DNA of 11,093 bases from the NCBI GenBank assembly GCA_028869325.1, contig JAGWST010000285.1:1-11093 (forward strand), given 5' to 3'. Positions 6,363 through 11,093 of this stretch are shown piece by piece. The position numbers were made by a program, and so were the translations under genes. This DNA is from a bacterium (GTDB lineage Bacteria > Vulcanimicrobiota > Vulcanimicrobiia > Vulcanimicrobiales > SCRA01). The notes under the pieces are model-generated. The model did no database searches. It had not been told where the DNA came from and worked only from the letters and a program-made list of their open reading frames with translations. Within the stretch, counting starts at the first letter, position 1. Every line of letters begins with the position of its first letter.

Positions 6363-9194
6363 TCAGCTCGGCGCGTGCTCCGGCCGCCGGAGCATCGGGG
6401 GACGAACGAGGTAGAGTCCAACGGTCGGGGCATACAGGAGCGTCGGTTGCGAGAGGAAGCCCAGCCCACGCGCTCGAGCCTGCTTTTGCGTCAGCAGCGT
6501 GATGTACGAGCACCCAAGGGCCTCCCGGAGGTGCTTCTCTCGCGGGTGCAGCTCGATCCACCACGTGGAGCTGGCGGCGGGGTGCGCAACGACGCGAACG
6601 TCCGGAATCGGCAGGGGTGCTGCGCCTGAGCGATAGGCCGCAACGAAGGCTCGGAGCGCCGCGAGAAACGAGGCGGCGCGCCTGCGCCCATCGGCCGTGC
6701 ATGCCCCGAGCGTCGTCGCCATCGTGAGGGGGTCGACCCCGGGTGGGGGTGGGACCGCACGTAAGCGAGGCCTCCCATCCGAATCCCCATGAGGCGCGGG
6801 TGCGTGAGCCGGGCCACCCAGCGCGATGCGGTAACTCAACGTGTATCGCCGCGCCGGCAGCGGTATCGCCGCTTGCCGGAGCGCCCCTCCGCCGTTGAGG
6901 GGTTGAGGTTGAGCATATTGGAGCGAGCTGAAGGGGCCGACGTCCGTGTTGAAGAGGTTGGTGACGAAGAGCGTCAGCGTGCCGCCACCGTACCGTCGCG
7001 AGAGGCCCGCGTTCGCCACGGCGTAGGATCCCAGGCCGCGGGGATTGTTGCCGGCGGTCCACGCTCCATTGAGTGTCCACTCGAGCCCGCTGTGCGGCAA
7101 GAGGCCGTCCAGCGTCAGGCCGGCGCGATGGAGCGGGCGCCCGGGGAGCTGTGCCCCCAGGATCTGCGTGCTCGATGCCGACTCCAGGCGAGGATCCGAG
7201 CCGATCAGTTTGGCGACGTTGACGGAGTAGGTGGGGAGGGCCACGAGATGCGGGCCCAGAGAGATGCGCGCGGCCGCGTCAAAGCCCTCGTAGAGGCGCG
7301 TGGTGCCCGCGATCGGCTCCCTGACGTAGACGCTCGGTGAAGCGGCCGCCGCGCCACAGAGATTGGGCGACGCCGCCAGGGCCGCGAGCGCTCCGAGATA
7401 CCCCGGCGGGAAGTAGAGCGAGGGCTCCGACGACGCGGGAACCTGGGCGAGCAGCAATTGACCCGCCTGCCGTTGCCGGTAGAGATCGACGGTGAGGTCG
7501 CCGAGCCGGCCATGGTGCTTCCAGCCCACGCCGTAGGAGGCCGAGGATTGGGGACCGCCTTGATCGCCGGGACCGTCGACGAGCGTGGTTTGTGCTTGGC
7601 AGTTGACGCGCGCGCTCGCCGGATCGCCCAGGAGCAGCGCGACGGTCTGCGCAGGCTGCGCGTTGCCGAACGAGGAGAAGAGGCTCAACGCGTCGTGCCT
7701 GGTCGGACGCCAGGCTCCGGTGACGCCACCGAGGACCGATGCGGCCAGCGCGCTTGCGTCGGCAAGTGAAAGGTATCCGCGCAACGAGAGCCGTTCGTTC
7801 ACGCGGTGCCGGTCGGCCAGTTCGATCGACCACCAGGGCGTCTGCGTCGAGGAGACCGCCGAGGCCGTGCCAACGGTCGCCTGCTCGAAGCCGGAATTGG
7901 ACGAGACCGAGGCGGTCAGCGTCAGGCTCTCTCGCCGATGGCTGGCATCGGCGCTGAACGTGAAGCCGTGCGAGCGCTGCCGGCGGAGGGCGGAGAGCGG
8001 CGAGGCGACTCCGGCGAAGAATCGGTCTTGCTCATCGGCGTCGAACGTCGCGGTCGACGTGTAGCCCGTCAGTTGCGCCGCGACGTCTCCCACCAGCGAC
8101 TGCAGCGTCAGCGTTGCGAGCCGGTAGTGCCCAAAGAGATCGTTGCCCGGGCCGATGCCACAGGGGAGCCGCCCCGTGTCTTGCGTGCAGAGCGGCGCGA
8201 TGGAGCGATTCGAGCCGACCGACATCGCGGAGATCGTGGAGCGTGTGCCCACGCGCCAACGCAGCTTCACGAGATCGCCACTCTGTATCGAGCCTCCGCG
8301 GTGTCTGTACGCCAGGCCGCTCTGATCCTGGTAGAAGGCTCCGTTGAGCGGGCTGTCCGCGCCGCGCCACGCGTGAAGGACGGCGATGCCCAGCGGCCCG
8401 GCGCTCCCCGTCACGCCGAGTTGATAGCGCGAGTGGCCATCGCCGCTGGAGAAGAGCGAGAGCTGCTCGCGCCAGCTCCGCGTGGGCTCCAGCGTCCGAA
8501 AGTTTACCGATCCTCCCAACGATGCGGCGCTGGGGGCAAAGGAGACGTGGGCTCCCGAGAAGAGGTCGGTGCCGATGGCGCGGAGGTCGGCGGCGACGCC
8601 GGGCGGTGCCAAGGGTACGCCATCCAGCGTCACGGCGGTCTGCGTCTCGTCGTGGCCGCGGAGCGAGATCGTGGTAACCGCGTCGGGGTCGCCGGAGCTG
8701 GACGAGACGCTGACGCCGGCTAGCTTGTCGAGTGCGTCGGCGATCGAGTCCGAGACGTGGTAGATCGGGCTCTCCGCAGCCAGATCGGTGGAGCTGACCG
8801 AGATCGTGGGATGCGCAACGACCGTCTCGACCACGCGCAGCTCCTCGGTCGAGAGCGTGACGGTGAGGGTCACGCGCTGCTCGGCGCGCACGGAAAACTC
8901 TGGGCTGATCTGGATTCGATAGCCGCTATGGGCGGCGTGGATACGGTAGACGCCTGCGGGGACGTCTTCGTAGCGCGCGTTGCCCGAGGCATCCGTGAGC
9001 GCCTTGGCCATCACCGCGCCGAAGAGGACGACCCGTGCGCCGGGCAGCGGCTTCGCGCTCTTGGCGTCGCTGACGTTCACCACCACCTCTGAGGAGCTGC
9101 CCTCCGCGCGCGCCGGAGCGCGTGTCGCCGAGAGGACGCCGAAGAGCAGAGCAACGCAGAGGAACCAGGGGCCAAAGCGCAACCGTGCGGCCAT
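6363..9194 (-). CDS. TonB-dependent outer membrane receptor with N-terminal carboxypeptidase-like domain and C-terminal extension
   Basis: A 943-residue outer-membrane receptor for energised uptake of a ligand through TonB-ExbBD. Residues 1-30 are a signal peptide (basic MAARLRFG, hydrophobic core, cleavage after ARA). Residues about 35-114 form a beta-sandwich of the CarboxypepD_reg type (PLPGARVVL ... LTDASGNARYEDVPAGVYRI). The plug is about 144-236, with SLRGHDETQTAVTLDGVPL and SLGGSVNFRT. The barrel runs to about residue 790, ending RRYTLSYRI. After it come 149 further residues (6366-6812) with a Pro-rich linker, a soluble-looking segment containing WWIELHPREKHL and a Pro/Arg-rich end, unusual because these barrels normally end at the last strand. 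The start is taken as ATG 9194; an in-frame GTG at 9206 would add four residues, and neither has a strong Shine-Dalgarno. Family certain; ligand unknown. Confidence 0.93.
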   Translation of the reverse strand: MAARLRFGPWFLCVALLFGVLSATRAPARAEGSSSEVVVNVSDAKSAKPLPGARVVLFGAVMAKALTDASGNARYEDVPAGVYRIHAAHSGYRIQISPEFSVRAEQRVTLTVTLSTEELRVVETVVAHPTISVSSTDLAAESPIYHVSDSIADALDKLAGVSVSSSSGDPDAVTTISLRGHDETQTAVTLDGVPLAPPGVAADLRAIGTDLFSGAHVSFAPSAASLGGSVNFRTLEPTRSWREQLSLFSSGDGHSRYQLGVTGSAGPLGIAVLHAWRGADSPLNGAFYQDQSGLAYRHRGGSIQSGDLVKLRWRVGTRSTISAMSVGSNRSIAPLCTQDTGRLPCGIGPGNDLFGHYRLATLTLQSLVGDVAAQLTGYTSTATFDADEQDRFFAGVASPLSALRRQRSHGFTFSADASHRRESLTLTASVSSNSGFEQATVGTASAVSSTQTPWWSIELADRHRVNERLSLRGYLSLADASALAASVLGGVTGAWRPTRHDALSLFSSFGNAQPAQTVALLLGDPASARVNCQAQTTLVDGPGDQGGPQSSASYGVGWKHHGRLGDLTVDLYRQRQAGQLLLAQVPASSEPSLYFPPGYLGALAALAASPNLCGAAAASPSVYVREPIAGTTRLYEGFDAAARISLGPHLVALPTYSVNVAKLIGSDPRLESASSTQILGAQLPGRPLHRAGLTLDGLLPHSGLEWTLNGAWTAGNNPRGLGSYAVANAGLSRRYGGGTLTLFVTNLFNTDVGPFSSLQYAQPQPLNGGGALRQAAIPLPARRYTLSYRIALGGPAHAPAPHGDSDGRPRLRAVPPPPGVDPLTMATTLGACTADGRRRAASFLAALRAFVAAYRSGAAPLPIPDVRVVAHPAASSTWWIELHPREKHLREALGCSYITLLTQKQARARGLGFLSQPTLLYAPTVGLYLVRPPMLRRPEHAPS

Positions 9195-9206
9195 CAAGCG
9201 TACCAC

Positions 9207-9392
9207 GTTTCGTCTCGTCCGATGGCGTCAACTTGCAGCGTGCGGGCCGGATACGGCGACCGCGCGACAAGAGTCCTGCGGCGCTGTGTGCCGTGTGGAA
9301 CGGCCTAGGCGTCAGTATAGGGGAGCGATAAGCGCGAGGCCACATACGCGCGGCGGCGCCATCTATACTCGCTTGTGCTGTGGTTTAGAGGG
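9207..9392. promoter_or_regulatory. Upstream region of the receptor gene, with candidate -10 box
   Basis: This 186-bp gap lies between the stop of the XRE/ATPase gene and the receptor start, both on the minus strand. On the minus strand TATACT (9314-9319) is a near-consensus -10 about 120 nt before the receptor start, though the matching -35 is poor. A second CTATACT on the plus strand (9363-9369) forms an inverted pair with it. No gene or clear terminator is seen. Confidence 0.35.
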
Positions 9393-10718
9393 TCACGCCG
9401 TCGGAGATGCCGTGGAGCGCTGTGCCATCGCGACACGCTGGCGCAATGCGCCGCGGCGCATCTGGCTGAGATCGGCCTCGATGACCTCACCGATCACCGG
9501 ATGGACAAAACGGTAGCCCTCGCGTGTCGCTCTCAACAACTTGGCGTCGCTGGCCTCCGCGATGGCGCTGGAGAGCTGACCCTCCGGCAGCCGCGACGCC
9601 TGTCTGAGGAGGCCCGTCGTGGCGCCCGGGCCGGCGATCGCCACCAGGGCCAGCAGCGCCTGCGCCAGCACGCTGAGCTCGCTCACGCGTTGGCGGATGC
9701 TCTGGCAGAGCTCCCATGGTAGCTCCGAGCTCCCCGCGCGCAGCGTCGCGGCGCAGCTCTGCAAGAAGAAGGGGACGCCGCCCGCGCGTCTGAGCAACTC
9801 TTGTCGCCGGGATGGTTCCACGTGTTCGGTCGCGCCTCCCAAGAGCCGGTCGGCGAGCTCGGCCGAAGCGGCGGCCGGGAGGGGTCCCACCGCCTGCGTC
9901 GCGATCAGCCGGCGTGAGCCTGCGCCGCTCAAGAACGCCGTTAGCGCCGGCGCCGTGCGCAGCTCGTTCGTGCGATAGGCGCCGATGACGGCGATGCGCC
10001 GCGCGCGCAACACCGTCTCCAGCAGCTCGAAGGCGTCGGCGCATGCCCACTGCAAGTCGTCCAGCAGGAGAAGCACGCCTCGTGGAGCGGCAATCTCCAC
10101 GAGAAAGTCGGCAAGCGCGTGGAACGTCAGGCGGCGCTCGTCCTGATCCGGCAGTGCCGAGAGCTCCGGTGGGCAGAGTGGGGCAAGCTCCGGTAGGAGG
10201 CGCGCTAACCACGGGTTCCCGCGTAGTGCCGCGCGCACCCGTGCCTGCGGCGGCCGGCCGGAGATGAACTGTTCTAGGGCACCAAGGATCGGCTCGTACG
10301 GAGGTGGGGCGAGCAATCGTTGGGAGGCGCCTTGGAGCACTAAAAAGCGGCTTGCGGCCCGGGCGGCAGCCTCGTCGAGCAGGCGCGTCTTGCCGATACC
10401 CGGCTCGCCAGCCAAGAGGAGGCCCGCCTCCTGGCGTGCCTGGAGGTGACGCTCGATACGTGCCAGCTCGCTCTGGCGTCCGGCCAATGGGGACGGCAAG
10501 CACCGCGGGCAGCCCGCCGAGGCATGGAGTGCCTCGGAGTCGGCGGCGTTCAGTCCCAGAGCCTCGACCAGCAACCCGACCGTCGCCGCGGGAGCCTGCC
10601 GCTCACCCCGCTCGAGCATGCCGACGTAGACCGTGCTGAAGCCGGCGCGATCGGCCAGATCACGCTGCGTCAGGCCGGCGGCGTGCCGATGGTGCTGCAA
10701 GAGAGTGCCGAAAGACAT
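9393..10718 (-). CDS. XRE-family HTH regulator fused to an AAA/STAND-like ATPase domain
   Basis: A 441-residue cytoplasmic regulator. Residues about 3-62 are an XRE/Cro-C1 helix-turn-helix (LTQRDLADRAGFSTVYVGMLERGER). A short CPRC (70-73) joins it to an AAA_16-type ATPase: LAGRQSEL, Walker A GEPGIGKT (104-111), Walker B VLLLLDDLQWA (215-225), and a sensor-like GAYRTNELR (247-254). A winged-helix-like end (GYRFVHPVIGEVIEADL, 401-417) resembles LuxR/MalT-type large ATPase regulators, but the usual long TPR sensor half is missing, so the protein is short for that class. The start at 10718 is set by GGAGGAG 8 nt upstream and by the HTH beginning at once; an upstream in-frame ATG would add 47 non-domain residues. 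It is divergent from a second XRE gene. Probable locus regulator; the effector is unknown. Confidence 0.88.
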   Translation of the reverse strand: MSFGTLLQHHRHAAGLTQRDLADRAGFSTVYVGMLERGERQAPAATVGLLVEALGLNAADSEALHASAGCPRCLPSPLAGRQSELARIERHLQARQEAGLLLAGEPGIGKTRLLDEAAARAASRFLVLQGASQRLLAPPPYEPILGALEQFISGRPPQARVRAALRGNPWLARLLPELAPLCPPELSALPDQDERRLTFHALADFLVEIAAPRGVLLLLDDLQWACADAFELLETVLRARRIAVIGAYRTNELRTAPALTAFLSGAGSRRLIATQAVGPLPAAASAELADRLLGGATEHVEPSRRQELLRRAGGVPFFLQSCAATLRAGSSELPWELCQSIRQRVSELSVLAQALLALVAIAGPGATTGLLRQASRLPEGQLSSAIAEASDAKLLRATREGYRFVHPVIGEVIEADLSQMRRGALRQRVAMAQRSTASPTA

Positions 10719-10857
10719 TGGGTTGGCTCCTCCACTCGTAATCATCATCGGACCTGCCGCGCGAGATATACAAGTGGCCAAAAATCTAAACACGCTGAAG
10801 AGGCGGAGGCTCCCTTGCGGGAACGCGGCCGTCACGCTGCGAAACCCAATACCATCC
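10719..10857. promoter_or_regulatory. Divergent promoter region between two XRE regulators
   Basis: A 139-bp region between two divergent regulator genes, with an AT-rich centre (about 10764-10792) including TATACA at 10767-10772 and a TGGCCA palindrome (10776-10781). A TATATC-like -10 can be drawn on the minus strand for the ATPase gene with a weak -35 (GTGTTT) 17 bp away. Because the two HTH domains share their recognition helix, shared operators here and mutual control are plausible. Confidence 0.4.
10727..10733 (-). promoter_or_regulatory. Ribosome binding site of the XRE/ATPase regulator
   Basis: GGAGGAG on the minus strand, 8 nt before the ATG at 10718; it fixes the start of the regulator. 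Confidence 0.7.
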
Positions 10858-11093
10858 ATGTCTGGGCCGGCTCTCCCCGCACCTGGCGGCGCGGCGTTCG
10901 GTGTCGTACTTCGGAATTACCGCCTGGCAGCGAAGCTGACCCAGGAGGCGCTTGCCGAATCGGCGGGCTTCAGTACGGTCTACGTCGGTATGCTCGAGCG
11001 CAACGAGCGCCACCCACCGCTATCGACCGTCAGCGCGCTTGCTCGTGCGTTGGGACTCACGGCGGCGGAATCGAAGGCGCTCTCGGCGGCGGC
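10858..11093 (+). CDS. XRE-family HTH regulator, N-terminal part (cut by right edge)
   Basis: ATG at 10858, open to the window edge (78 complete codons). It holds an XRE HTH of residues about 14-70 (LTQEALAESAGFSTVYVGM followed by LERNER), very close to that of the divergent neighbour. By analogy it probably continues into an ATPase or other sensor domain, which cannot be seen. The N-terminus has a short Pro/Gly/Ala stretch (SGPALPAPGGAAF) ahead of the fold. No Shine-Dalgarno is visible upstream, and no alternative ATG exists in frame, so translation may be leaderless or start elsewhere. Confidence 0.82.
   Translation, partial: MSGPALPAPGGAAFGVVLRNYRLAAKLTQEALAESAGFSTVYVGMLERNERHPPLSTVSALARALGLTAAESKALSAA

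Noticed and set aside
6112..7080. Minus-strand 322-codon frame overlapping the receptor tail
   Set aside because: It is out of frame with the well-supported receptor and its translation is Arg/Pro-rich without domains, apart from the intergenic end, which carries no recognisable peptide.
1..11093. CRISPR array, tRNA/rRNA, IS element or phage genes
   Set aside because: No regularly spaced repeats, cloverleaf-like segments, transposase motifs or terminal inverted repeats were found.

Overview
This GC-rich window comes from a didermic (outer-membrane) bacterium, because it carries a complete TonB-dependent receptor with a signal peptide. The mix of a receptor with a carboxypeptidase-regulatory-like N-terminus and a C-terminal extension, class I lanthipeptide-type dehydratases and XRE/ATPase regulators is one I associate loosely with uncultured phyla such as Eremiobacterota (WPS-2). 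That placement is a guess; Myxococcota, Acidobacteriota and similar groups are possible.

Layout, left to right. (1) Positions 1-1708, minus strand: the N-terminal 569 residues of a LanB-type dehydratase, cut by the left edge. (2) 1715-4825, minus: a complete 1036-residue LanB paralogue, 6 nt upstream of the first and obviously its tandem duplicate (about 76% identical over the first 100 residues by my count). (3) 4826-5193: a divergent control region with a CTATACAGCCG direct repeat at exactly 22 bp and two tiny candidate ORFs with Shine-Dalgarno sequences. (4) 5194-6042, plus: a PAPS-type sulfotransferase. (5) 6043-6362: a convergent intergenic stretch with two tiny Cys-containing candidate ORFs on the minus strand. 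(6) 6363-9194, minus: a TonB-dependent receptor with an unusual 149-residue tail after its last barrel strand. (7) 9393-10718, minus: an XRE-HTH plus AAA/STAND-like ATPase regulator. (8) 10858-11093, plus: the start of a second XRE regulator, divergent from the first and with nearly the same DNA-recognition helix.

Working picture (inference): this is part of a RiPP-like biosynthetic locus. Two LanB proteins would modify Ser/Thr of an unseen precursor by glutamyl-tRNA-dependent glutamylation (and elimination, if competent), the sulfotransferase could add sulfate to the product or to a host molecule, the receptor could import a product or its cognate ligand, and the paired XRE regulators would control the locus. 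No LanC cyclase, ABC exporter, leader protease or convincing precursor gene is visible; they may lie left of position 1 or right of 11093. The most striking molecular detail is that the complete LanB keeps most N-terminal glutamylation residues but has changed several residues usually needed for glutamate elimination.
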